NCBI GenBank assembly: GCA_025965295.1
Contig: JAOPXF010000148.1
Span: 1 to 8,945 of the forward strand
Length of the DNA: 8,945 nucleotides
Direction of reading: 5' to 3'
Source of the DNA: Nocardioides sp.
Lineage (GTDB): Bacteria; Actinomycetota; Actinomycetes; Propionibacteriales; Nocardioidaceae
Notes under the pieces: generated by a model
What the model saw: only the letters and a program-made list of their open reading frames with translations
What the model was told of the DNA's origin: nothing
Databases searched by the model: none
Made by a program: the position numbers and the translations under genes
Shown here: positions 1 through 5,654 of the stretch, piece by piece
Position numbering within the stretch: the stretch's first letter is position 1
Layout: each line of letters starts with the position of its first letter

Positions 1-32
1 TTCTCCGGTGGTGAATCTGACGATGCGCACGG

Positions 33-68
33 GGTCGAGCCTATCGACCGTGTGGCACGGCCTAATCT
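33..68 (+). promoter_or_regulatory. Possible promoter with two small palindromes ahead of the first gene
   Basis: Two adjoining inverted repeats are visible: GGTCGA-N5-TCGACC at 33-49 and CCGTG-TGG-CACGG at 48-60. A TAATCT hexamer at 63-68 fits the actinobacterial -10 consensus TAnnnT. It lies 6 bases before the GTG at 75 (3 before the GTG at 72), the spacing seen for leaderless transcripts. No TTGACA-like -35 sits at 16-18 bases upstream. The palindromes could be an operator; this is inference from symmetry only. Confidence 0.3.
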
Positions 69-71
69 GCG

Positions 72-1001
72 GTGGTGATCGACGAGGTGCTGGACGAGTC
101 CGAGTGGACCGCGAGGGGGGCCGCGCACGAGGCCCGCGTCGACGCGTTCGTCGCGCCGCACCTCGCCCGCCGTGCGGAGCGGGTCAAGCATCCCGTCCAC
201 GACTTCCTCTTCACCTACTACTCCCAGCGGCCGGCCCAGCTGCGCCGCTGGCACCCGGGCTTCGGTGTCGGGCTCGAGGACGGTCCCGGCGGCAAGGGCT
301 ACGAGGTCGTGTGCCCCACGACGCGCTCGGGCGCGTCCTCAGGCACACGACCCGATGTCGTGACGGTGAGCCCGGCGTACGTCGACTCCCAGCGGCCACT
401 GCTCGAGTCGCTGCACCGGCTGCTCACCGCGACGGCGGCCCGCCCGGCGAGCTTCGGCTGCTTCGGGATGCACGAGTGGGCGATGGTCTACCGGATGACC
501 GAGGAGCAGACCCGGCACGCCGACTGGCCGCTGCGGCTCGGCGCCGCGGGCACCGACGAGGTCGTGGAGTCGCACCGGATCGGCTGCTCGCACTTCGACG
601 CGTTCCGCTTCTTCACCGAGCCCGCGCGTCCGCTGAACACGCTCTCCCCCACCAGCGCCGACCGCGCCGACTTCGAGCAGCCGGGCTGCCTGCACGCGGG
701 GATGGACCTGTACAAGCACGCGTTCCGGCTCACGCCGATGATCTGCTCGGACCTGGTGGCCGACTGCTTCGAGCTGGCCCGCGACATCCGCGAGCTCGAC
801 ATGCGCGCGGCGCCCTACGACCTCACCGACCTGGGCTTCGACCCGCTCCGGGTCGAGACGCCCGAGGGCAAGCAGGAGTACGCCGCCGCTCAGCGCCGCT
901 TCGCCGACCGGGGGGCGCCGCTGCGGGCCAGGCTCATCGAGGAGTGCGAGCGGCTGCGGGGGGCCGTGGTACCGGTCAGCTCACGAGTCTCCCGAAGGTG
1001 A
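72..1001 (+). CDS. Conserved actinobacterial protein, commonly labelled 3-methyladenine DNA glycosylase
   Basis: This 309-residue protein resembles, from memory, a conserved actinobacterial family that databases name 3-methyladenine DNA glycosylase. I cannot see the motifs that would prove this: there is no helix-hairpin-helix plus Asp of the AlkA/Tag folds and nothing like the AAG fold. What stands out are family blocks rich in His, Trp, Tyr and Cys: HPVHDFLFTYYSQRPAQL from residue 40, RRWHPGFG (58-65), FGCFGMHEWAMVYR (128-141), HFDAFRFFTEP (174-184), PGCLHAGMDLYKHAF (204-218) and DMRAAPYDL (243-251), plus seven cysteines. No signal peptide or membrane segment is seen, so it is probably cytosolic. 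GTG at 72 and GTG at 75 are both possible starts, and neither has a clear ribosome site. The last 26 bases overlap the convergent TetR gene. Gene reality is near certain; the enzymatic name is weak. Confidence 0.85.
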   Translation: MVIDEVLDESEWTARGAAHEARVDAFVAPHLARRAERVKHPVHDFLFTYYSQRPAQLRRWHPGFGVGLEDGPGGKGYEVVCPTTRSGASSGTRPDVVTVSPAYVDSQRPLLESLHRLLTATAARPASFGCFGMHEWAMVYRMTEEQTRHADWPLRLGAAGTDEVVESHRIGCSHFDAFRFFTEPARPLNTLSPTSADRADFEQPGCLHAGMDLYKHAFRLTPMICSDLVADCFELARDIRELDMRAAPYDLTDLGFDPLRVETPEGKQEYAAAQRRFADRGAPLRARLIEECERLRGAVVPVSSRVSRR

Positions 1002-1509
1002 ACCGCAGGATCCGGTGCCGCTCGGCGGTGTCGAGGCCGCGGGCGTAGACCCCTTCGACCGTGGCGCGGAACGCGGCCACGGTCCGCGTCAGGTCCCGGG
1101 ACGGCACCGACTCGCGGAAGGCGTTGCCGAGCATCGTCGTGATCAGCTCGTCGATGCGGGCGAGGAACTCCCGGGCGACCTCCGAGCGCTCCTGGATCTC
1201 GTAGAGCGTCCGGAGCAGCGGCCACAGCGGCTCCAGCCGGTCGGTGAACCACAGGATCCGGGTGATCGGCGCCCGGGCCGTGGTCGGCTTGCCCACCGCG
1301 AGGGAGACCAGCATCGAGTCCAGGGCCGCGACGAACAGGTGGTCCCTGGACGGGAAGTACCAGTAGAGCGTGTTCTGCGCCAGCCCGAGGTCCCGGGCCA
1401 GCCCCGCGACCGACAGGGCTTCGTACCCGCCGGCCCTCAGCTGCGCCTCGGCCGCACGCAGGATCTCGGCCGTCTTCTCCGCCCTGGCCGTTGGCCTCGT
1501 CCTCGGCAT
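976..1509 (-). CDS. TetR/AcrR-family transcriptional regulator (divergent from nitroreductase)
   Basis: The protein has 177 residues from the ATG at 1509. The N-terminal helix-turn-helix is clear: a basic start (MPRTRPTARAEK), an amphipathic helix 1 (AEILRAAEAQLRAGGYEAL), then SVAGLARDLGLAQNTLYWYF at about residues 33-52, a textbook TetR recognition region. The rest is a helical ligand and dimerisation domain with no motif that names a ligand. A GTG at 1521 in the same frame would add four residues, but it lies directly against the GAGAGG purine tract at 1526-1521, which is better placed for the ATG at 1509. The gene is divergent from the nitroreductase-like gene across 67 bases that hold a promoter and a perfect inverted repeat, so it most likely represses that neighbour and itself. 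Its 3' end overlaps the convergent first gene by 26 bases. Confidence 0.9.
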   Translation of the reverse strand: MPRTRPTARAEKTAEILRAAEAQLRAGGYEALSVAGLARDLGLAQNTLYWYFPSRDHLFVAALDSMLVSLAVGKPTTARAPITRILWFTDRLEPLWPLLRTLYEIQERSEVAREFLARIDELITTMLGNAFRESVPSRDLTRTVAAFRATVEGVYARGLDTAERHRILRFTFGRLVS

Positions 1510-1513
1510 CTTC

Positions 1514-1558
1514 TTGACCACCTCTCAAGAGAGTCCTACCGTACCTGTGTTGAGAGGT
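1514..1558 (+). promoter_or_regulatory. Promoter of the nitroreductase gene with a probable TetR operator
   Basis: TTGACC at 1514-1519 and TACCGT at 1537-1542, 17 bases apart, form a near-ideal actinobacterial housekeeping promoter reading rightward, with a predicted start near 1549. A perfect 9-base inverted repeat flanks the -10: ACCTCTCAA at 1520-1528 and TTGAGAGGT at 1550-1558. The left arm also forms a tighter palindrome, CTCTC-AA-GAGAG (1522-1533). One arm lies next to the -35 and the other at the predicted start site, as expected for a repressor operator. The complement of 1538-1543, TACGGT, could be the -10 of the opposing TetR gene, so both promoters would overlap one regulatory site. 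Promoter elements and repeat are seen; TetR binding is inferred. Confidence 0.6.
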
Positions 1559-1576
1559 TCACAAGAAGGAACCGTC

Positions 1577-2152
1577 ATGCCACGAAGCCACGCCGGACCG
1601 CCCACCCTCGCCGACCTGCTCGAGGGCCGGAGTCGCCCACGCGCGGCCGGAGTCGTCCTGGGCCGCCTGGTCGACCTCCCGGTCCTGGGCGCGGGCATCG
1701 CGCGGCTGGCTCGGGCGCCGATGAGGCTGCGCCGCCTCAGCGGACGGACCACCCGCCTCCACGCCTGGCTGCTGCGCCGGTCGGGCGGGCGCCTCCGCCG
1801 CTCCTGGCTGTTCGCAGCCGGGCAGCCGGTCCTCTCCCTGACGACGACCGGTCGGCGCACGGGGCTGCCCCGCACCACCGCCGTCGCCTGCTTCACCTAC
1901 GGCGACGACCTGGCCCTCGCGGGGATGAACCTGGGTCGGCCCCAGGACCCCGGCTGGACCCACAACCTGTCCGCGAACCCGCAGGCCACCATCGACCTGG
2001 CCGGACTCACCGTTCCCGTCCGGGCCCGCCGGGCGACCGGCGCCGAGGCCGCGCAGCTGTGGCAGCAGTGGGTGTATCTCCAGCCGTCGGCTCCGGCGTT
2101 CCAGCGCCTCGCCGGGCGCGAGATCCCGCTCTTCGTCCTGACCCGCCGCTGA
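1577..2152 (+). CDS. Nitroreductase/deazaflavin-dependent oxidoreductase family protein (DUF385, Ddn-like)
   Basis: The protein has 191 residues. The ATG at 1577 is well supported by the purine-rich AAGAAGGAA at 1563-1571. Residues 86-102 (LSLTTTGRRTGLPRTTA) match the family's TxGRrTGkpR block. Residues 119-135, LGRPQDPGWTHNLSANP, match the signature GG...PxWyhNLxANP. The C-terminal REIPLFVLTRR (181-191) matches the conserved R.IPV..L.R end. Proteins of this family (Mycobacterium Ddn and relatives) bind the deazaflavin F420 or other flavins and reduce quinones or nitro compounds. Here the substrate is unknown. A basic N-terminal segment of roughly 75 residues precedes the core, longer than in short members. 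A TetR gene is divergent with a shared operator-like repeat, so induction by a toxic or quinone-like compound is plausible but inferred. It converges on the AmiS/UreI gene with a 7-base gap. Confidence 0.87.
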   Translation: MPRSHAGPPTLADLLEGRSRPRAAGVVLGRLVDLPVLGAGIARLARAPMRLRRLSGRTTRLHAWLLRRSGGRLRRSWLFAAGQPVLSLTTTGRRTGLPRTTAVACFTYGDDLALAGMNLGRPQDPGWTHNLSANPQATIDLAGLTVPVRARRATGAEAAQLWQQWVYLQPSAPAFQRLAGREIPLFVLTRR

Positions 2153-2164
2153 GCCCGGCTCAGC
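2148..2164. terminator. Candidate bidirectional terminator spanning both stop codons
   Basis: GCTGAGCC at 2148-2155 and GGCTCAGC at 2157-2164 form a perfect 8-base inverted repeat around one base, folding as a 7-pair stem with a CCG loop. It contains the TGA of the rightward gene (2150-2152) and, on the other strand, the TGA of the leftward gene (2160-2162). There is no U-tract, as is common for actinobacterial hairpins. The hairpin is seen; the terminator role is inferred from its place between convergent genes. Confidence 0.45.
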
Positions 2165-2783
2165 CGGTTGCGGGCTGGAGCTGACCGCCGACCGTCGCAG
2201 GGCGGGTGGAGCGCCGGGCGACCGGCACCAGCACCAGCGCGGTCGCCACGATCGAGGCCAGCAGCGCCCACGTCGGCACCCGACCCCACTCCCCCAGCAG
2301 CAGCAGGAAGCCCGGCACGGTGCAGGTGGTGAACGAGAGGATCAGCGTCAGCCAGCCGGCCAGCGCGGTGAGGCGGTCCATGCCCAGCGCGAGCACGGCC
2401 CAGAAGAGTCCCCAGAGCACCGCCCACTGCAGCCAGAGCAGCCCGGTCGGCACGTCGTCGAAGCGGACGATGTTGGTGACCCCGAACCCGGTCGCCATGA
2501 TCGCGACCCACGCGGAGTACCAGCCGAGACCCGTCCCGTCGTAGCCGGCGAGGTTGCAGATGCCGACGTACAGGTAGGTGAAGCCGAACAGGAAGATGCC
2601 GGCGGCGCCGAGGATCTCGTCGGGCGTGTCCGCTGTGGCGATCAGGTAGAACGGGATCGCGGTCTGCAGCGCGCCGACGAACAGGTTGAAGACACCGGCG
2701 CTCTTGGCGTCGATCTTGCCGAGGAAGAGCAGGCCGTTCACGAACAGCACCGCTCCCACGAAGGTCAGTCCGACCGATGACAT
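2160..2783 (-). CDS. AmiS/UreI-family transporter (amide or urea channel)
   Basis: The product is a 207-residue integral membrane protein with about six hydrophobic segments. Family blocks are plain: VGLTFVGAVLFVNGLLFLGK (4-23), then AKSAGVFNLFVGALQTAIPF (26-45), FGFTYLYVGICNLAGYDG (66-83) continuing into TGLGWYSAWVAI, LLWLQWAVLWGLFWAVLALG (115-134), and GWLTLILSFTTCTVPGFLLL (143-162). Known members are Helicobacter UreI, a proton-gated urea channel, and AmiS proteins linked to amidases. The start is ATG 2783, preceded by AGAAAGG six bases upstream; the reading frame continues further upstream but without family similarity. It lies 34 bases behind the flavin monooxygenase gene on the same strand, so the two are probably co-transcribed. 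No urease or amidase gene is visible in the window, which makes the usual role uncertain. It probably moves a small neutral amide, urea or a similar compound across the membrane. Confidence 0.9.
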   Translation of the reverse strand: MSSVGLTFVGAVLFVNGLLFLGKIDAKSAGVFNLFVGALQTAIPFYLIATADTPDEILGAAGIFLFGFTYLYVGICNLAGYDGTGLGWYSAWVAIMATGFGVTNIVRFDDVPTGLLWLQWAVLWGLFWAVLALGMDRLTALAGWLTLILSFTTCTVPGFLLLLGEWGRVPTWALLASIVATALVLVPVARRSTRPATVGGQLQPATG

Positions 2784-2817
2784 GTGGGGCCTTTCTCTGC
2801 GACGTGGTGGGGCCGGG

Positions 2818-4059
2818 TCAGAAGTAGGCGTTGGCCGGGAACTCGGTGCCGTTGACCTCGAAGTCGCCGACGGCGGTGGCCTTGAGGAAGGTCGGGTTGT
2901 GCGTCGAGATCGTGCGCACGTTGCGCCAGTGCCTGTCGAGGTTGTGGACCGACTGGGTCGCCGAGGCGCCACCGACGTCGAAGAGCCGGGCCGCTGTCGC
3001 GTAGGAGAAGCGGTCGACCGCGATCTTCGCCTGTGCCGCGGCCAGCTGGGCGGCCGCCGCGGCCTCCGCGCTGGGCAGCCCGTCGGTCACGGAGTCGACG
3101 GCGTCCTGGATCCGGTCGGCGGCCGCGAGCACGATCGCCTCGGCGGCGAACGCGTCGGCGGAGATCTCGCCGACTACCTGCAGCACCTGGGCGTCCCGCG
3201 TCGGAGCCTGGGGTGCACTGGCGTGGCTGAAGTTGCGGTCCCGGCGACGGACAAGCGCGACCGCGTCGTTGCGGACGCTCCGCAGGATCCCTGCGGTCAC
3301 CGCCTGGAGGAAGAGCTGCAGGAATGCTCCCTGGTAGCCGGGCACCGCTTCGCCGTCGGGCTCCCCCAGGTCGAAGAACTCCTCCTCCTTGACGTGCACG
3401 TTGTCGAGGCTCGTGGTGCCGGTGCCCGTCAGGCGCTGCCCGAAGCCGTCCCAGTCATCGCCCAGCGTCACGCCCGGGCGGTTGACGGGTACGACGGCGC
3501 CCGCGATGCGGTTGTCCGGAGCGGCAGCCCAGATCTGGGTGTAGTCGGAGTAGATGGTCCCCGTCGAGTAGAACTTCGTGCCGTTGATCCGGTACCCGTC
3601 GCCCTGGGGGTCGGGCGTGATCGTCGTGTCGAAGTACAGCCCGACCGGGTGCTTGCTCTTCTCGCTGAACCCGTTGCCGACCAGGGCGCCCGAGTTGACC
3701 AGCGCGAGGCCACGGGCCCGCGCGGCGGAGTCGTCGGTCTGGAGCTGTTGCTCGACGAACCAGAAGTGCGTCCGCAGGATGTGCGCGACGTTGGAGTCGG
3801 CTTCGGCGAGGGCGATGAGCACCTCGAAGAGCTCGCGCACGCTGGCGCCCGCGCCGCCCTCCTCGACCGGGACCCGGAGCCGGCCCAGGCCGGCCTCCTT
3901 GACCCAACCGATCTGCTCGTGGGGGGCCAACCGCTGCTGCTCCCGCTCGGCGGCACCGGCCGCGAGCCGCTCCAGCAGGGCGGCCAGCTCCGGCGAACCG
4001 GGGCGGACCACGGCGCCCCTAGTGCCCGAGACCGGCCCTGCGATGGTGTCCGCGCTCAT
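2818..4059 (-). CDS. Acyl-CoA dehydrogenase-fold flavin monooxygenase (DszC/SfnC/IBAH-like)
   Basis: This 413-residue protein has the acyl-CoA dehydrogenase fold: an N-terminal helical domain (about 20-125), a central beta domain (NGFSEKSKHPVG at 129-140, GYRINGTKFYSTGT at 155-168, then VPVNRPGVTLGDDWDGFGQRLTGTGT around 190-215) and a C-terminal helical domain. The tail has VHNLDRHWRNVRTISTHNPT (371-390) instead of the catalytic-Glu region of true dehydrogenases. That pattern marks reduced-flavin monooxygenases such as DszC, SfnC and isobutylamine hydroxylase. His98 (RTHFW) and His387 (STHNP) sit where DszC, as I recall, has its active-site histidines. Such enzymes need FMNH2 from a separate reductase, and none is visible nearby. 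The ATG at 4059 has a strong AGGAG site about six bases upstream. The gene is first in a likely operon with the AmiS/UreI channel, read from an AT-rich promoter region. Substrate could be an organosulfur compound or an amine/amide; the sequence does not decide. Confidence 0.88.
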   Translation of the reverse strand: MSADTIAGPVSGTRGAVVRPGSPELAALLERLAAGAAEREQQRLAPHEQIGWVKEAGLGRLRVPVEEGGAGASVRELFEVLIALAEADSNVAHILRTHFWFVEQQLQTDDSAARARGLALVNSGALVGNGFSEKSKHPVGLYFDTTITPDPQGDGYRINGTKFYSTGTIYSDYTQIWAAAPDNRIAGAVVPVNRPGVTLGDDWDGFGQRLTGTGTTSLDNVHVKEEEFFDLGEPDGEAVPGYQGAFLQLFLQAVTAGILRSVRNDAVALVRRRDRNFSHASAPQAPTRDAQVLQVVGEISADAFAAEAIVLAAADRIQDAVDSVTDGLPSAEAAAAAQLAAAQAKIAVDRFSYATAARLFDVGGASATQSVHNLDRHWRNVRTISTHNPTFLKATAVGDFEVNGTEFPANAYF

Positions 4060-4122
4060 GTGTTGCTCCTAGGATGAGATTTACGACAGTTATTCACTCG
4101 ACTTTATAGACTTTACGGCAGT
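4060..4122 (-). promoter_or_regulatory. AT-rich regulatory region of the monooxygenase/channel operon
   Basis: Bases 4076-4115 are only about one third G+C, unlike anything else in the window. On the minus strand two near-identical 11-mers, ACTGCCGTAAA (4122-4112) and ACTGTCGTAAA (4090-4080), repeat in the same orientation 32 bases apart, about three helical turns. Between them TAAAGTC occurs twice with a 9-base period (4115-4109 and 4106-4100). TAAAGT or TATAAA could serve as a -10, but no TTGACA-like -35 is present, which suggests an activator. A strong AGGAG ribosome site lies at 4072-4068. The repeats are seen; regulator and start site are not known. Confidence 0.5.
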
Positions 4123-4189
4123 GGCGGGCTTCCGACCGGGAAGCGGTGCACGGATCTCCCGAGGGGGGCATCGGACCCGCCGCACCGTC

Positions 4190-4195
4190 TACCGT
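4190..4195 (+). promoter_or_regulatory. Possible -10 of a leaderless peptidase transcript
   Basis: TACCGT fits TAnnnT and ends 7 bases before the ATG at 4203, the distance typical of leaderless actinobacterial mRNAs. The peptidase gene has no good ribosome site (only GGGCC nearby), which agrees. No matching -35 is seen, so this is weak. Confidence 0.25.
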
Positions 4196-4202
4196 GGGCC
4201 GC

Positions 4203-4754
4203 ATGAAGCGCCTGCTCGTCCTGCTCCTGACCGTCGCCCTCGTGGGGCTGCTGCCGTCGTCCGCCGGCGCCGACCCGCGCTGGCGGTTCTACACCAAGGA
4301 CAAGACCCACTACACGTCCCCGTGGTACGCCGGCGCGCACCGGATCATGGTGCCCTTCGGCTGCACCCGGGCCCCGTACTACTCCCCCGACCCGCGCTGC
4401 CGGCACGAGCACGGGTTCCACCACGGCATCGACATCGCGATGAAGTGCGGCACCAAGCTCTACAGCCCGCGCCTCGGCTGGGTCGTGTCCAACGACTCGC
4501 TCGGGCCGGCGTACGGCGACAACCCGCTGCTGATCCGCAACTACCGGATCGGCTACGACCTCGTGATCGGCCACACCCGCAAGGTGTTCGTCGAGGAGGG
4601 CGACCGGATCAAGCCCGGGATGCTGATCGCGAAGGCCTCCGACAACGGGGCCCCCGACGGCTGCCACCTGCACTTCGAGCGACGCGCGGTCGGCGGCGGC
4701 CTGGACACCGCCACCAAGCCCCGCAAGCTGCTCGCGCTGGCGGCCGAGGAGTGA
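4203..4754 (+). CDS. Secreted M23-family (LytM-like) metallopeptidase
   Basis: The 183-residue protein starts with a clear signal peptide: Met-Lys-Arg, a hydrophobic run (LLVLLLTVALVGLLP), then SSAGA with likely cleavage after Ala23. The mature part carries the M23 zinc-site pattern: HHGID at 73-77 (His73 and Asp77 as ligands), His124 in VIGHTR as the likely catalytic His, and HLHFE at 155-159 (His157 ligand, His155 catalytic). EEGDRIKPGMLIAKASDNGA (131-150) is the usual M23 core. Family members cut peptide cross-links in peptidoglycan or act as activators of other hydrolases. All four expected residues are present, so it is likely active. Cys54, Cys66, Cys82 and Cys154 could form disulfides outside the cell. 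ATG 4203 is chosen because it puts the signal peptide at the N-terminus; an upstream in-frame ATG at 4146 would not. The next gene begins 5 bases after the stop. Confidence 0.9.
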   Translation: MKRLLVLLLTVALVGLLPSSAGADPRWRFYTKDKTHYTSPWYAGAHRIMVPFGCTRAPYYSPDPRCRHEHGFHHGIDIAMKCGTKLYSPRLGWVVSNDSLGPAYGDNPLLIRNYRIGYDLVIGHTRKVFVEEGDRIKPGMLIAKASDNGAPDGCHLHFERRAVGGGLDTATKPRKLLALAAEE

Positions 4755-4759
4755 CGGGC

Positions 4760-5035
4760 GTGACCGACCAGCGGAGCCGGGTGCTCGACAACTTCCTCAC
4801 CGCCGACGGGCGACTGCGCACGATCCCCTCGAAGTACACCAAGCTGCTGGTCGTCCTCGACCACCTCGCCCAGTCGTTCGAGCCGGGGACCCGCTACAGC
4901 GAGCCCGAGGTCAACGAGATCCTCGAGCGGGCGCATCCCGACTACGCCGCGCTGCGCCGCTACCTCGTCGAGGCCCAGTTCCTGACCCGCGAGAACGCCG
5001 TCTACTGGCGCAGTGGCGGCTCGTTCGATGTCTGA
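4760..5035 (+). CDS. DUF2087 domain-containing protein
   Basis: This 91-residue protein is nearly all DUF2087: FLTADGRLRTIPSKYTKLLV (12-31), VLDHLAQSFEPGTRYSEPEV (32-51), NEILERAHPDYAALRRYLVE (52-71), then a C-terminal YWRSGG (82-87). The domain looks like a small winged-helix-type fold and is often found alone or behind DNA-binding domains; its biochemical role is not established. The GTG at 4760 is preferred because GAGGAG (4746-4751), buried in the end of the peptidase gene, lies 8 bases before it. A GTG at 4751 would overlap the peptidase stop by four bases but lacks a ribosome site. The stop overlaps the start of the pentapeptide-repeat gene by 8 bases. It is cytosolic, with no signal peptide or membrane segment. 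The identification is firm; the function is unknown. Confidence 0.85.
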   Translation: MTDQRSRVLDNFLTADGRLRTIPSKYTKLLVVLDHLAQSFEPGTRYSEPEVNEILERAHPDYAALRRYLVEAQFLTRENAVYWRSGGSFDV

Positions 5036-5642
5036 CCCGGCCGCGGACGGCGCGGCCGTCGGCCGGACGTACCGCGACGAGGACTGGTACGCCGACGACC
5101 TGGGCGCCACGTCGTTCGTCGACTGCACGTTCACCGACATGGACCTCAGCGAGGTGACCACCGCCGGGGCGCTCTTCGAGAGCTGCACCTTCCACGGTGG
5201 CCGGTTCAACGCCTCGGTGCACCGCAGCTCGGCGTTCGTGGCGTGCGACTTCCGGCGGGTGAGCTTCTTCGACGCGACGCTCGAGGGCTGCAAGCTGATC
5301 GGTTCGACCTTCGCCGAGTGCACGCTGCGCCCGATCAAGGTCGTCGGCGGCCAGTGGCGCGGCGTGACGATGCGCGGCGCCAACCTCTCGAAGCTCGACC
5401 TCGGCGGCCTCGACCTGCGCGAGGCCGACCTGTCGATGGCCGACCTCAGCGGCACCTCGCTGCGCGGCGCCCAGCTCTCCGGCGCGACGCTGCGCGACAC
5501 CAACCTCGACGGGGCCGACCTGCGCGGCGCCACCCTGGACCGCGTCGACCTGTCCGCTGCCCGGCTGCGCGGCACGAAGCTCGACCTGCCCGGCGCCGTC
5601 CTGCTCGCGGAGCTGCACGGGGCCGAAGTGGACCCGGGCTAG
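5028..5642 (+). CDS. Pentapeptide-repeat protein
   Basis: The protein has 204 residues. After a short acidic N-terminus containing TYRDEDWYADDL (14-25), residues 29-188 form 32 consecutive five-residue repeats in one unbroken register. Their central residue at 30, 35, 40 and so on to 185 is almost always Phe or Leu; exceptions are Thr45, His65, Val105, Trp110 and Met115. Phe dominates the first half and Leu the second. Four repeats make one turn of a right-handed quadrilateral beta-helix, so eight turns are predicted. Related folds in Qnr and MfpA mimic DNA and protect gyrase; most family members have no known partner, and I cannot assign that role here. ATG 5028 overlaps the DUF2087 gene by 8 bases, so translation is probably coupled; a GTG at 5013 is possible. 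Its TAG overlaps the convergent MOSC stop inside a CTAG. Confidence 0.9.
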   Translation: MSDPAADGAAVGRTYRDEDWYADDLGATSFVDCTFTDMDLSEVTTAGALFESCTFHGGRFNASVHRSSAFVACDFRRVSFFDATLEGCKLIGSTFAECTLRPIKVVGGQWRGVTMRGANLSKLDLGGLDLREADLSMADLSGTSLRGAQLSGATLRDTNLDGADLRGATLDRVDLSAARLRGTKLDLPGAVLLAELHGAEVDPG

Positions 5643-5654
5643 TCGAGCAGCCCG
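5635..5654. terminator. Weak hairpin at convergent gene ends
   Basis: CGGGCT (5635-5640) and AGCCCG (5649-5654) form a 6-base inverted repeat with an 8-base loop across the overlapping stop codons of the pentapeptide-repeat and MOSC genes. There is no U-tract. In DNA this GC-rich, such a stem can arise by chance, so the terminator role is only a possibility. Confidence 0.25.

Noticed and set aside
8..1048. Open frame from the window start overlapping the first gene
   Set aside because: It is Arg/Ala/Gly-rich and lacks the conserved blocks present in the frame starting at 72.
2784..2972. Upstream extension of the AmiS/UreI frame
   Set aside because: The added residues are low-complexity Ser/Thr/Pro/Arg and would lie inside the monooxygenase gene. 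ATG 2783 has a good ribosome site and begins the family similarity.
2686..4077. Long open frame (463 codons) on the plus strand opposite the flavin monooxygenase gene
   Set aside because: Its residues are low-complexity Arg/Gly/Val-rich with no family pattern. It mirrors the real gene and is kept open only by high G+C.
5300..5600. Repetitive DNA that could suggest a tandem repeat or CRISPR
   Set aside because: The repetition is at protein level with a 15-base period from pentapeptides. There are no identical repeats with unique spacers.
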